64,000 nucleotides of DNA. It comes from Gemmiger sp. An194. GTDB lineage: Bacteria; Bacillota; Clostridia; Oscillospirales; Ruminococcaceae. The stretch lies in assembly GCF_002160145.1 (NCBI RefSeq), contig NZ_NFKA01000005.1, positions 1-64,000 on the forward strand, read 5' to 3'. The notes below the pieces were generated by a model. The model saw only the letters and a list, made by a program, of their open reading frames with translations, was not told where the DNA came from and did no database searches. The translations under genes were made by a program, and so were the position numbers. Positions 1 through 9,494 of the stretch are shown piece by piece; within the stretch, counting starts at the first letter, position 1; every line of letters begins with the position of its first letter.

Positions 1-678
1 CGAAGTGACTTGGCGCTGCTCTACGACTATGTGAAAGACGGTCTTTCCAACTATGAGATTCTGGAACGCTGCCCCATGTTTATGACCCGACTAACTGATA
101 TAGACCGTGCTCGTGCAACAATTCGCAGAGAACAATATAAGAACACCTTCCGCCATCTTCAAGTCATTTATATATCAGGAGCCACCGGCACAGGAAAAAC
201 AAGAACTGTCATGGAAGAAAACGGATATGAAGCTGTGTATCGTGTGACTGATTATGAACACCCCTTCGATTCCTATGCTGGTCAAGAGGTTCTGGTGCTG
301 GACGAGTTCCGAAGTCAATTAAAGATTTCTGAAATGCTCAATATTTTGGACGGTTATCCGATTGATTTGCGATGCCGCTATGCAAACAAGGTGGCCTGTT
401 TTACTACCGTTTATATTATAAGCAACATTCCATTATATGAGCAATACCCCAATGTGCAGACGAGTGACAAAGAAACCTGGAACGCTTTGTTGCGCAGAAT
501 CCACACCGTCAAGGATTATCATAAGGATGGCAGCGTCCATGAATATACAATAGAAGAATACCTGCATGGCTTTATAACCCTTGATCCTGCCCGTTATCCT
601 CTCCCATTCAAGAACCAATATAATAGGGAACCCCGTCTCATTTCATCTGAACAAACCGATTTAGCCCAGGCATTTTAA
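1..678 (+). CDS. Rep-type superfamily 3 helicase of an integrative element (5' end outside window)
   Basis: The frame is open from base 1, so the gene begins upstream and only 225 residues are visible. The visible part is a superfamily 3 helicase domain as in CRESS-DNA virus and plasmid Rep proteins. It has a Walker A motif GATGTGKT near visible residue 60, a Walker B stretch ending VLVLDEF about 40 residues later, and a motif C-like VYIISN ending in Asn about 35 residues after that. The nicking endonuclease domain expected at the N terminus would lie left of the window. Known relatives replicate rolling-circle plasmids and integrated elements. The following xis and int genes on the same strand support an integrative element module. 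Rep identity is confident; the exact family is not. Confidence 0.75.
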   Translation, partial: RSDLALLYDYVKDGLSNYEILERCPMFMTRLTDIDRARATIRREQYKNTFRHLQVIYISGATGTGKTRTVMEENGYEAVYRVTDYEHPFDSYAGQEVLVLDEFRSQLKISEMLNILDGYPIDLRCRYANKVACFTTVYIISNIPLYEQYPNVQTSDKETWNALLRRIHTVKDYHKDGSVHEYTIEEYLHGFITLDPARYPLPFKNQYNREPRLISSEQTDLAQAF

Positions 679-692
679 GGAGTGTTTTATAT

Positions 693-875
693 ATGTTTGA
701 AAGCTATCCTGAGATTCTGACCACCAAAGATTTGCAGCAGATTTTTCCCAAAAACAAAGGGGCCATTTATGACCTACTCAAAACCGGGCAAATTCAAAGC
801 TTCAAGATCGGGAGAGAGTATATGATTCCAAAGTCCAACCTAACGGACTTTATTAACCAGCAGATGAAAAAGTAA
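693..875 (+). CDS. xis: Excisionase-type helix-turn-helix protein
   Basis: A 60-residue protein starting 15 bases after rep, with AAGGAG in front of the ATG. It reads as a MerR-like winged helix of the excisionase family: a helix pair (TTKDLQQIF, then KGAIYDLLKTGQI) followed by the typical strand FKIGREYMIPKSNLTDFI. Such proteins bind DNA near attachment sites and bias tyrosine integrases toward excision. Its place between rep and int fits this role. The function is inferred from size, fold pattern and neighbours. Confidence 0.7.
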   Translation: MFESYPEILTTKDLQQIFPKNKGAIYDLLKTGQIQSFKIGREYMIPKSNLTDFINQQMKK

Positions 876-965
876 TAGCATGTTCATTATAGGGGTGTTA
901 TACTTTATCTGTACCCGGTTCTTCTGCAAGCAGACCTGCCGCAGTAATTGGAAAGGATGCTGTAT

Positions 966-2171
966 ATGACAGGCAGATTGCAGAAGAAAAACGATTATTA
1001 TTATGTGGTACTTCAACTGAGAGACACGGACGGAAACCGCAAACAAAAATGGATTGCCACAGGATTGCCGGTAAAAGGAAACAAGGCAAGGGCCACCGAA
1101 GAGATGCGAAAGATTCTAAACGAGTATGAGAGGGCCAATCTTTTATTTAGCCCAAACGAACCGTTTGTTGATGTTCTAGAGCAGTGGCTGGAGCACGCCA
1201 AACTTCATTTGGAGATTAACACCTATTCCAATTATGAGATTATTTTCCGTGCTCACCTTCAACCCTATTTCCTGGAACACCCCATAGAGCTGAGAAAGAT
1301 TCAGACCGCCCATATTCAGGCATATTGTAATTATAAGCTGAAAACCCTCAGCCCTGTTACCGTCAAAAAGCATTTAAGCAATATTTCCTGTGCTTTAGAA
1401 GAGGCCCGAAAGAATCACATTATACCCTATAACCCCGCCCATGATGTGATCCTTCGGGGGAGCAAGAAGTTTATTCCGAACTTCTACGATGAAAAGCAGA
1501 TTGCCCAGCTCTTCCAGGCAGCACGGAAAAGCAAAATTGAAACTGAGATTATTTTAGCCTGCACCTATGGCCTGAGAAGAAGCGAGGTTGCCGGGCTTAC
1601 ATGGTCACAGGTCGATTTTGAAAAGGAAACTATACTCATTTCCAAAACTGCCGTTATCAGCAAAGGCGGCACCGTCTACAAAGAGCGCACCAAAACAAAG
1701 AAAAGCTGCCGTGTGCTTCCTATGAGTTCAGAGATTAAGCAATACTTGCAGAACCTCTATAATAGGCAGCAACAGCAGCAGCAAAGTTTAGGCGCTCATT
1801 ATCACCCATCCGACTTTGTATGCCGACAGGCAGATGGAAGAGTTTTCTCCGTTGAAGCAATCAGCAGCAACTTCAAGAAACTTTTAGCAGACAACGATCT
1901 TCCCCCGATTCGGTTTCACGATCTTCGACACTCAGCAGCCACAAAACTTCTAGCAGATGGCTATAATATGAAGTGCGTTTCTGAGTTCCTGGGGCACTGT
2001 GATATTCACACAACCATGAACATCTACGCACATGTGAGCAATCAAACCAAGAAAGAAATGGCTGGCAGCATGGGGGGATTATTAAACAGTCTGAATGATC
2101 CACCGCCTCAAACACCGGTAGAAGCACCGGTAGAAAAGATTATCTACTTCCCAGCTTCCCGCGCAATATAA
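966..2171 (+). CDS. int: Tyrosine recombinase / site-specific integrase
   Basis: A 401-residue phage/ICE-type integrase. The N-terminal part is arm-binding (MTGRLQKKNDYYYVV is typical of the AP2-like domain), followed by a SAM-like core-binding domain at about residues 60-150. The catalytic domain contains the expected Arg in TYGLRRSE (near 203), HDLRH (near 317), LGH and the Tyr in NIYAHV (near 354). The ATG at 966 was preferred over the upstream TTG at 948 because GAAAGGA lies 9-14 bases before it. The C terminus encodes a proline-rich tail whose DNA carries GGTAGAA repeats. It presumably inserts the element at the 3' end of the adjacent tRNA-Leu. Confidence 0.9.
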   Translation: MTGRLQKKNDYYYVVLQLRDTDGNRKQKWIATGLPVKGNKARATEEMRKILNEYERANLLFSPNEPFVDVLEQWLEHAKLHLEINTYSNYEIIFRAHLQPYFLEHPIELRKIQTAHIQAYCNYKLKTLSPVTVKKHLSNISCALEEARKNHIIPYNPAHDVILRGSKKFIPNFYDEKQIAQLFQAARKSKIETEIILACTYGLRRSEVAGLTWSQVDFEKETILISKTAVISKGGTVYKERTKTKKSCRVLPMSSEIKQYLQNLYNRQQQQQQSLGAHYHPSDFVCRQADGRVFSVEAISSNFKKLLADNDLPPIRFHDLRHSAATKLLADGYNMKCVSEFLGHCDIHTTMNIYAHVSNQTKKEMAGSMGGLLNSLNDPPPQTPVEAPVEKIIYFPASRAI

Positions 2172-2207
2172 GGAATCAGGGTAGAAGATGGTAGAAAAGC
2201 GGTAGAA
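2117..2207 (+). repeat. Five GGTAGAA direct repeats (possible integrase arm sites)
   Basis: GGTAGAA occurs at 2117, 2129, 2180, 2190 and 2201, all in the same orientation. Spacing within each cluster is 10-12 bases, about one helical turn. The repeats span the end of int and the gap before the tRNA. This placement and periodicity suit arm-type integrase or excisionase binding sites at the element end. That role is inferred. Confidence 0.5.
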
Positions 2208-2250
2208 AAAACCTTCACATCAGGGGAATTCCATAATAGGAATATATAGC

Positions 2251-2286
2251 AAAACCCCTGTAAACCATTGAGTTTACAGGGGTTTT
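2251..2286. terminator. Bidirectional terminator between int and tRNA-Leu
   Basis: A 15-bp perfect inverted repeat (AAAACCCCTGTAAAC against GTTTACAGGGGTTTT) with a 6-base loop and A/T tracts on both sides. It can end both the int transcript and the leftward tRNA-Leu transcript. Confidence 0.85.
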
Positions 2287-2289
2287 AAC

Positions 2290-2376
2290 TGGTGCGGATG
2301 AAGGGACTTGAACCCCCACGGTATCGCTACCACTAGAACCTGAATCTAGCGCGTCTGCCAATTCCGCCACATCCGC
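2290..2376 (-). tRNA. tRNA-Leu (anticodon CAG), likely integration site
   Basis: Read on the minus strand this is an 87-base class II tRNA. It has the acceptor stem GCGGATG/CATCCGC, a variable arm, the TTCAAGT T-loop and an encoded CCA at 2292-2290. The anticodon loop TTCAGGT gives CAG. The integrase gene faces its 3' end, the usual arrangement when an element uses the 3' half of a tRNA gene as attB. The other att copy would lie outside the window, so the crossover cannot be placed. Confidence 0.93.
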
Positions 2377-2419
2377 ATATTCTCTCTCGCTTCGGCCGTT
2401 CACCTCAGCGACGTGTTTT

Positions 2420-4259
<1,840 letters not shown>

Positions 4260-4280
4260 GCACTTTCTCACCATTTCAAC

Positions 4281-4330
4281 AAAAGCGTGCCTTCCGTCCG
4301 CATTGTGCAGATGGAAGGCGCGCTTTCCTT
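4281..4330 (+). terminator. pyrG terminator
   Basis: Stem AAAAGCGTGCCTTCC against GGAAGGCGCGCTTT with a downstream T-rich run, 22 bases after the pyrG stop codon. Confidence 0.85.
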
Positions 4331-4376
4331 TTACAGGCCAACCCAGCAGACCGAAGCGAGCAACTTTTGCTCGACG

Positions 4377-4433
4377 AAAAAACACCCCGTTCGCAGCATC
4401 GTATTTTCTACGATTCCGCAAACAGGGTGTTTT
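4377..4433 (-). terminator. Terminator of the glutamate synthase operon
   Basis: On the minus strand an AAAACACCC/GGGTGTTTT stem closes an arm holding a second ATCGTA-type hairpin and ends in a T-run. It lies just beyond the stop codon of the GXGXG subunit gene. Confidence 0.8.
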
Positions 4434-4447
4434 GTTTTATCTCATGG

Positions 4448-5173
4448 TCACATGGGTGCGTAAAGGGCTTTGTACTGGTTTTCCGGATTGGGCTCCAGCA
4501 CCCAGAAGGGGCTATTCAGCAAAGAGTCCAGATCTTCATCAAAGGCGGTGCAGAACTGCTCCAGCAGGGGCCGGATGGCCTCCTTGTCTGCCTGCTGTGC
4601 CCGACGGCAGAGGATCTTTTCGGTCAGATCCCGGGGCGGTATCGCACTTCTCAGATAGATCCGGCCGCCGTACATGCCGCGGCCACAGAAGCCGCCCACC
4701 ACCGGCTGGCCCTCCGGTGCTCCCAGGCCCAACACCACGATCACACCACCTGCTTGGTACTCGCCCAGGAAGCTGCCCGCCGTGCCGCCGATCACGATGT
4801 TGGCGCAGGAGTCGCCGAAGGCCTTCATATGAACGCCCGCCCGGTAGCCCACATCGCCCCGGATCATCAGCGCACCGCCTCGCATGGCATAGCCCGCAGC
4901 ATCACCCGCACGGCCTTCTACCCAGATAGTGCCCGCATTCATGGTATCGCCCACCGCGTCCTGAGCATTGCCGTGGACCCGGATGCTGCCGCCGTCCAGA
5001 TAAGCACCCAGCGCATTGCCCGGTGTCCCCCAGATTTCCAGCTCACGGCCCTGCATGCCGCTGGCAATATACCGCTGGCCGCAGCAGTTGTGAATCTGAA
5101 CATGGGAATCAGTACAGGAGCGCAGGCAGCGGCCCAGCTCCTCGTATTCCATTCCCGTGGCATCGATTTTCAT
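4448..5173 (-). CDS. Glutamate synthase GXGXG-domain subunit
   Basis: A 241-residue protein corresponding to the C-terminal beta-helix (GXGXG) domain of glutamate synthase, here a separate gene as in archaeal-type enzymes. Repeated glycine pairs such as GTAGSFLGEYQAGG and GLGAPEGQPVVGGFCGRGMYGG mark the helix turns. In fused enzymes this domain positions the glutaminase and synthase domains. It is the last gene of the minus-strand operon, 18 bases after the FMN subunit gene, with GAGAGAGGGGAG before its ATG. The residues after the beta-helix (about 50) have no role I can assign. Confidence 0.9.
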   Translation of the reverse strand: MKIDATGMEYEELGRCLRSCTDSHVQIHNCCGQRYIASGMQGRELEIWGTPGNALGAYLDGGSIRVHGNAQDAVGDTMNAGTIWVEGRAGDAAGYAMRGGALMIRGDVGYRAGVHMKAFGDSCANIVIGGTAGSFLGEYQAGGVIVVLGLGAPEGQPVVGGFCGRGMYGGRIYLRSAIPPRDLTEKILCRRAQQADKEAIRPLLEQFCTAFDEDLDSLLNSPFWVLEPNPENQYKALYAPM

Positions 5174-5191
5174 TTATGTTTCTCCCCTCTC

Positions 5192-6700
5192 TCATTCCCC
5201 GGCGTGCTTCACGCCCAGGATATCCAGCTCCTTCTGGGTAAGCCCAATTCCACGCAGCGCCAACCGGTTGCCGCACAGCGCCTCGATGGAGTTGATGCCC
5301 ATGCCGCCCATCATCTCGCGGATTTCACGGGTCCAGGCGTTCACCAGGTTTACCAGACGCCGTGCGCCCTCGTCCGGGTCCAGACGGGCAGCCAGGTCCG
5401 GGCGCTGGGTTGCAATGCCCCAGTTGCACAGGCCGGTATGGCAGGAGGCGCACAGATGGCAGCCCAGCGCGCACAGGGCAGCTGTGCCGATGGACACCGC
5501 GTCCGCACCAAGGGCAATGGCCTTGACCACATCTGCCGAGTTGCGGATGGAGCCGGAGGCAATGACGGAAATACGGCGGCGGATCTGCTCCTGGCGCAGC
5601 CGCTCGTCCACCGCAGCCAGGGCCAGCTCGATGGGAATGCCCACATTGTCCCGGATACGGGCAGGAGCTGCACCCGTACCGCCCCGGAAGCCGTCGATGG
5701 CAATGGCGTCCGCGCCGCTGCGGGCGATGCCCGAGGCGATGGCCGCGATGTTGTGCACCGCCGCCACCTTCACGATCACCGGCTTGGTGTAGCCGGTGGC
5801 TTCCTTCAGCGAGGCCACCAGCTGGCGCAGGTCCTCAATGGAATAAATATCATGATGGGGCGCGGGACTGATGGCATCCATGCCTTCGGGCACCATGCGG
5901 GTGCGGGCCACATCGCCCACGATTTTGGCGCCGGTCAGATGTCCGCCGATGCCGGGCTTTGCGCCCTGACCAATCTTGATCTCGATGGCCGCGCCCGCCA
6001 TCAGGTATTCCCGGTGCACGCCGAACCGGCCGGAAGCAACCTGCACGATGGTATTGGCTCCATATGGATACAGATCCCGATGCAGGCCGCCCTCACCGGT
6101 ATTGTAATAGGTGCCCAGCGCTTGGGCCGCCCGGCTGAGGGCCGCATGCACATTGTAGCTGATTGCTCCGTAGCTCATGGCCGCAAACAGGATGGGGGTC
6201 TTCAATTCCAGATGCGGCGGCAGGGTGGTATCCAACTTGCCGTCCGGCCCACGGTGGACCTTATCTGGGCGACGGCCCAGATAGACCTCGGTTTCCATGG
6301 GTTCCCGCAGGGGGTCGATGGGCGGATTGGTCACCTGAGAGGCGTTCAAAAGCAGTTTATCCCAATAGCAGGGCACCTCCTCCTGCCCGCTGCCCATGCT
6401 GGACAGCAGCACACCGCCGGTGGCCGCCTGGCGGTAGATTTCCTGCCGGGAGTCCTGGCTCCAACCCGCATGGGGCCGGAAGGTATTTTCCGCCGGGCGG
6501 ATTGCCAGCGCCCCGGTGGGGCAGCAGGCCACACAGCGCTGGCAATCCACGCACAGGGTGGCATTTGCCTGCATCCGGCCTGTTTTTTCGTCCTTTTTAT
6601 GCACACCAAAGGCGCATTGCTGCTCGCAGATGCGGCAGTTCACGCACAGCTCCCGATCCCGCAGAACCGCAAAGCGGGGCGTATCCCATTGTATCTTCAT
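5192..6700 (-). CDS. Glutamate synthase FMN/Fe-S subunit, archaeal type
   Basis: A 502-residue glutamate synthase core subunit. The N terminus carries two 4Fe-4S clusters (CVNCRICEQQC and CVDCQRCVACCP, residues about 18-55). The rest is the FMN-binding TIM barrel, with AAMSYGAIS, KIGQGAKPG and the run IAIDGFRGGTGAAP. The barrel makes glutamate from 2-oxoglutarate and ammonia. The start overlaps the stop of the glutaminase gene by one base (TAATG), so translation is coupled. No GltD-like flavoprotein is encoded in the window, so electrons may come from ferredoxin through the N-terminal clusters or from an unlinked subunit. Confidence 0.93.
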   Translation of the reverse strand: MKIQWDTPRFAVLRDRELCVNCRICEQQCAFGVHKKDEKTGRMQANATLCVDCQRCVACCPTGALAIRPAENTFRPHAGWSQDSRQEIYRQAATGGVLLSSMGSGQEEVPCYWDKLLLNASQVTNPPIDPLREPMETEVYLGRRPDKVHRGPDGKLDTTLPPHLELKTPILFAAMSYGAISYNVHAALSRAAQALGTYYNTGEGGLHRDLYPYGANTIVQVASGRFGVHREYLMAGAAIEIKIGQGAKPGIGGHLTGAKIVGDVARTRMVPEGMDAISPAPHHDIYSIEDLRQLVASLKEATGYTKPVIVKVAAVHNIAAIASGIARSGADAIAIDGFRGGTGAAPARIRDNVGIPIELALAAVDERLRQEQIRRRISVIASGSIRNSADVVKAIALGADAVSIGTAALCALGCHLCASCHTGLCNWGIATQRPDLAARLDPDEGARRLVNLVNAWTREIREMMGGMGINSIEALCGNRLALRGIGLTQKELDILGVKHAGE

Positions 6701-7794
6701 TATTTCCGTTCCTCCTCCTTCAGCCGCACGATCACCGGTTCGCCGCCATTTGGCGCCCAGATACGGTCCAGCTCCGGTTCAACCGCCCGGATGGCGGCCT
6801 CTTCACTGGCAAAGTATACCCGGTCGCCCCGCTCGGCCACCACCAGACTGCGCAGCTTGAGCCGGTCATTCAGGGCCATCATGCCGCCCTCGAAGCCCAC
6901 CAGAATAGAGAACGGGCCGGTGATCAGCAGATCACTGTACATCTGGCGCAGGAAACGGCGCTGCTTCTGCTCCGGCTGAGGCATGGCAGCCAGCTCACTC
7001 CAGAAGGGAGCCGCCACCACCTGGGCAGCCTCCTCCAATGTGAGGCCCTGATGGCGCAGCAGATAATCTAATGTATAGGTAATGACCTCGGTGTCGGTGA
7101 GCAAATTGCAGCGATAGCCGTACATCTCCACCGCACGACGGTTTGCATCGTAGGAAGAAATCTCACCATTGTGGACCACCGACAGATCCAGCAGTGCAAA
7201 GGGGTGCGCACCGCCCCACCAGCCCGGTGTATTGGTGGGATACCGGCCATGAGCGGTCCAGGAATAGCCCTCATATTCCTCCAGGCGGTAGAAATCCGCC
7301 ACATCCTCCGGGTAGCCCACTGCCTTGAACACGCCCATATTCTTGCCGCAGGAAAACACATAGCAGCTCTTGAGCTGGTCGTTGATGCGAATCACACAGC
7401 GGGCGACATATTCCTTTTCGTCCAGATGGCTGTCCGCCAGCTTGTGGGGCAGCGGCTGCACAAAATATCGCCAGATCAGCGGCGCATCCTTGATCTTGGG
7501 GGTGGGCCGGGTGGGAATTTTAGAAAGATTGATCACATCGAAATGGCGATCCAGAAACCGTTCGCACTCCTCCCGGGCGGTCATATCATCATAAAACACA
7601 TGCAGTGCATAATGATTTTTGTATTGCGGGTAGATGCCGTAACCGGCAAAACCGCCGCCCAACCCGTTGCTGCGCTCGTGCATCACCGCGATGGACCGGC
7701 GGATCACCTCACCGCTGATGGGCTGACCGTCCCTGGCAAATACTCCGCTGATGGCACATCCGGACGGGATGCGCACCTGGCCTTCCTTTAACAT
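6700..7794 (-). CDS. Glutamate synthase glutaminase subunit (class II GATase)
   Basis: A 364-residue class II glutamine amidotransferase corresponding to the N-terminal domain of glutamate synthase. The nucleophile Cys sits in SGCAISGVF at about residue 13, so a short N-terminal propeptide must be removed for an N-terminal Cys. The middle contains AHGRYPTNT and VVHNGEISSYDANRR, the glutamine and oxyanion sites of the family. It supplies ammonia to the FMN subunit encoded next. It is the first gene of the three-gene operon, with AAAAAGGAGGAGG before the ATG, transcribed from a promoter and leader divergent to glnA. Confidence 0.92.
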   Translation of the reverse strand: MLKEGQVRIPSGCAISGVFARDGQPISGEVIRRSIAVMHERSNGLGGGFAGYGIYPQYKNHYALHVFYDDMTAREECERFLDRHFDVINLSKIPTRPTPKIKDAPLIWRYFVQPLPHKLADSHLDEKEYVARCVIRINDQLKSCYVFSCGKNMGVFKAVGYPEDVADFYRLEEYEGYSWTAHGRYPTNTPGWWGGAHPFALLDLSVVHNGEISSYDANRRAVEMYGYRCNLLTDTEVITYTLDYLLRHQGLTLEEAAQVVAAPFWSELAAMPQPEQKQRRFLRQMYSDLLITGPFSILVGFEGGMMALNDRLKLRSLVVAERGDRVYFASEEAAIRAVEPELDRIWAPNGGEPVIVRLKEEERK

Positions 7795-7832
7795 GGTCCT
7801 CCTCCTTTTTCACCGCGCACCGCGCGGAAAAC

Positions 7833-7883
7833 AAAAAGGCGCCCGCACCGGTGCCTTTGCATCGATGCGAACGCCTTTGTTCG
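7833..7883 (-). promoter_or_regulatory. glt operon leader: AAAGGC hexaloop hairpin followed by an intrinsic terminator
   Basis: On the minus strand the transcript begins with CGAAC[AAAGGC]GTTCG (7883-7868), a perfect 5-bp stem with a hexaloop. A second AAAGGC starts the 5' arm of a terminator at 7858-7833 that ends in TTTTTG. The second copy cannot form the same perfect hairpin; the best alternative is an imperfect stem with a four-base loop. Unlike the other three leaders, the perfect hairpin lies ahead of the terminator instead of inside its arm. Confidence 0.6.
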
Positions 7884-7891
7884 TATGCGTT

Positions 7892-7921
7892 ATCATAGCA
7901 CCGCATTAAAGCAAAAGTCAA
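7892..7921 (-). promoter_or_regulatory. glt operon promoter
   Basis: Minus-strand TTGACT (7921-7916) and TATGAT (7897-7892) with an 18-base spacer. Transcription should start near 7885, only about 2 bases before the hexaloop hairpin. Confidence 0.75.
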
Positions 7922-8033
7922 GTGTTTTTTTACTCTTTTAACACTTTCCCGCAGTTCCGACAAAGCACTCTGGGCAAATGCGTGCAACTTTTGTGCAAAG
8001 ACAAAAAATTGCTTTTTGCAGTCGCTTGCCCCC

Positions 8034-8062
8034 TTGACGCGGCGCCGTTTGGGGGCTATAAT
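8034..8062 (+). promoter_or_regulatory. glnA promoter
   Basis: TTGACG (8034-8039) and TATAAT (8057-8062) with a 17-base spacer. The predicted start is near 8069. It diverges from the glt promoter; the two -35 boxes are about 110 bases apart. Confidence 0.85.
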
Positions 8063-8075
8063 GCAGCTATTGGCA

Positions 8076-8127
8076 CAGCAAAGGCGCTGCGATCCCCCAC
8101 GGATTTGCGGCGCCTTTGTCCTTTTTT
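8076..8127 (+). promoter_or_regulatory. glnA leader: AAAGGC hexaloop overlapping an intrinsic attenuator
   Basis: The hairpin CAGC[AAAGGC]GCTG at 8076-8089 shares its loop with the 5' arm of a terminator (CAAAGGCGC 8079-8087 with GCGCCTTTG 8110-8118), followed by TCCTTTTTT. The hairpin begins about 7 bases after the predicted transcription start. The layout is the same as at pyrG and at the wbpG-like gene. Confidence 0.72.
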
Positions 8128-8155
8128 ATTCCCGGCATTCAAGGAGGAATTGTCC

Positions 8156-9463
8156 ATGAGCCACACCCTTTCGCAGCTTATGCAGTTCATAGAAGAAAAC
8201 GACATCAAGTTCATTCGCCTGGCCTTCTGCGATATGTTCGGCGTACAGAAGAACATTGCCATTATGGCCAGCCAGCTGCCTCACGCGGTGGAAAGCGGCA
8301 TCTCCTTTGACGCTTCCGCCATTGCGGGCTTTGCCAACGTTGCGGAGTCGGACCTGTTCCTCGCTCCGGATCTGGACACCTTCGCCATTCTTCCCTGGCG
8401 GCCCAGTGAGGGCTGCGTGGGCCGGTTCTTCTGCAACATCAAATATCCGGACGGCCGCCCCTTCGAGGGCGACGGGCGGCATTTGCTGCAGACCATGGAG
8501 CAAAAGGCGGCACAAGCCGGATACCGGTTTTTGCTGGGTCCGGAATGTGAGTTTTATCTGTTTGAAACCGATGAAAAGGGCCGCCCCACCCTGGAGCCTT
8601 TCGACCGGGCGGGCTACTTCGACATCGCTCCCATGGACCGGGGCGAAAACGTTCGGCGGGAAATCTGCCTGACGCTGGAGGAGATGGGCATCCAGCCCGA
8701 GCGAAGCCATCACGAACAAGGCCCCGGCCAGAACGAGATCGATTTCCGGTGCGCTTCTCCCCTGCACGCGGCAGATGACCTGATGACCATGCGGGCCGCA
8801 GTAAAAGCCATTGCCGCCCAGAACGGCTTGTTCGCCTCCTTCCTGCCAAAACCGTTGCAGGACGAGAGCGGCAGCGGGCTGCACATCAATCTTTCCATCT
8901 TCCAGAACGGCGTGAATCTGTTTGAGAATTTCCGCACCGACCCGCACCCCACTGCTGCCGCTTTCCTGGCAGGTATTCTGCGGCGCATTCCCGAGATCAC
9001 CGTTTTTGCTGACCCGCTGCCCGGCTCCTATGAACGGCTGGGCCGCTGCGAAGCGCCGGGTGTGGTAAGCTGGTCCTGCCAGAACCGTTCTTCTCTGGTG
9101 CGTGTGCCTGCTGCCAGCGGACCCGACTGCCGCATGGAACTGCGCAGTCCGGACCCCTCCTGCAATCCCTATTATGTAACCGCATTGCTGCTGGCTGCCG
9201 GGTTTGAGGGTGTACAGGAAGGACTAAGCCTGCCCGCCGCTGCGGACTATGACGCATTTGCCCGGCCTGCCGGACTTACCCCGCTGCCCGCCAGCCTGGA
9301 CGAAGCGCTGGCTCTGGCCCGGGAAAGCGAGTTCTTAAAGCAGGTTCTGCCGGAAAAACTGCTGGTGGATTATCTGGGCCACAAGCAGCGGGAGGCGGAT
9401 GCTTACGCCGCAGAAAGCAAACCCTATGAATATGAGATCCGCCAGTACTTTGAACGGATCTGA
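8156..9463 (+). CDS. glnA: Glutamine synthetase (type I)
   Basis: A 435-residue glutamine synthetase, which makes glutamine from glutamate, ammonia and ATP. Visible family signatures are the N-terminal FGVQKN region, the metal-binding LGPECEFYLF, GPGQNEIDFR, the GSGLHIN ATP/glutamate site and MELRSPDPSCNPY. The ATG at 8156 has AAGGAGGA 8-15 bases upstream and gives the family length. It is the first gene after the attenuated leader; the ANTAR regulator follows 31 bases downstream, so both are probably co-transcribed. A distinct type III synthetase is encoded 5 kb further on. Confidence 0.96.
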   Translation: MSHTLSQLMQFIEENDIKFIRLAFCDMFGVQKNIAIMASQLPHAVESGISFDASAIAGFANVAESDLFLAPDLDTFAILPWRPSEGCVGRFFCNIKYPDGRPFEGDGRHLLQTMEQKAAQAGYRFLLGPECEFYLFETDEKGRPTLEPFDRAGYFDIAPMDRGENVRREICLTLEEMGIQPERSHHEQGPGQNEIDFRCASPLHAADDLMTMRAAVKAIAAQNGLFASFLPKPLQDESGSGLHINLSIFQNGVNLFENFRTDPHPTAAAFLAGILRRIPEITVFADPLPGSYERLGRCEAPGVVSWSCQNRSSLVRVPAASGPDCRMELRSPDPSCNPYYVTALLLAAGFEGVQEGLSLPAAADYDAFARPAGLTPLPASLDEALALARESEFLKQVLPEKLLVDYLGHKQREADAYAAESKPYEYEIRQYFERI

Positions 9464-9494
9464 CCATTGGTTTCGAAAAGTGAGGTGAACGGGG

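Noticed and set aside
4367-6979. 870-codon frame antisense to the glutamate synthase genes
   Set aside because: It runs across three verified genes, their overlap and a terminator; its translation is low-complexity Ala/His/Gln-rich.
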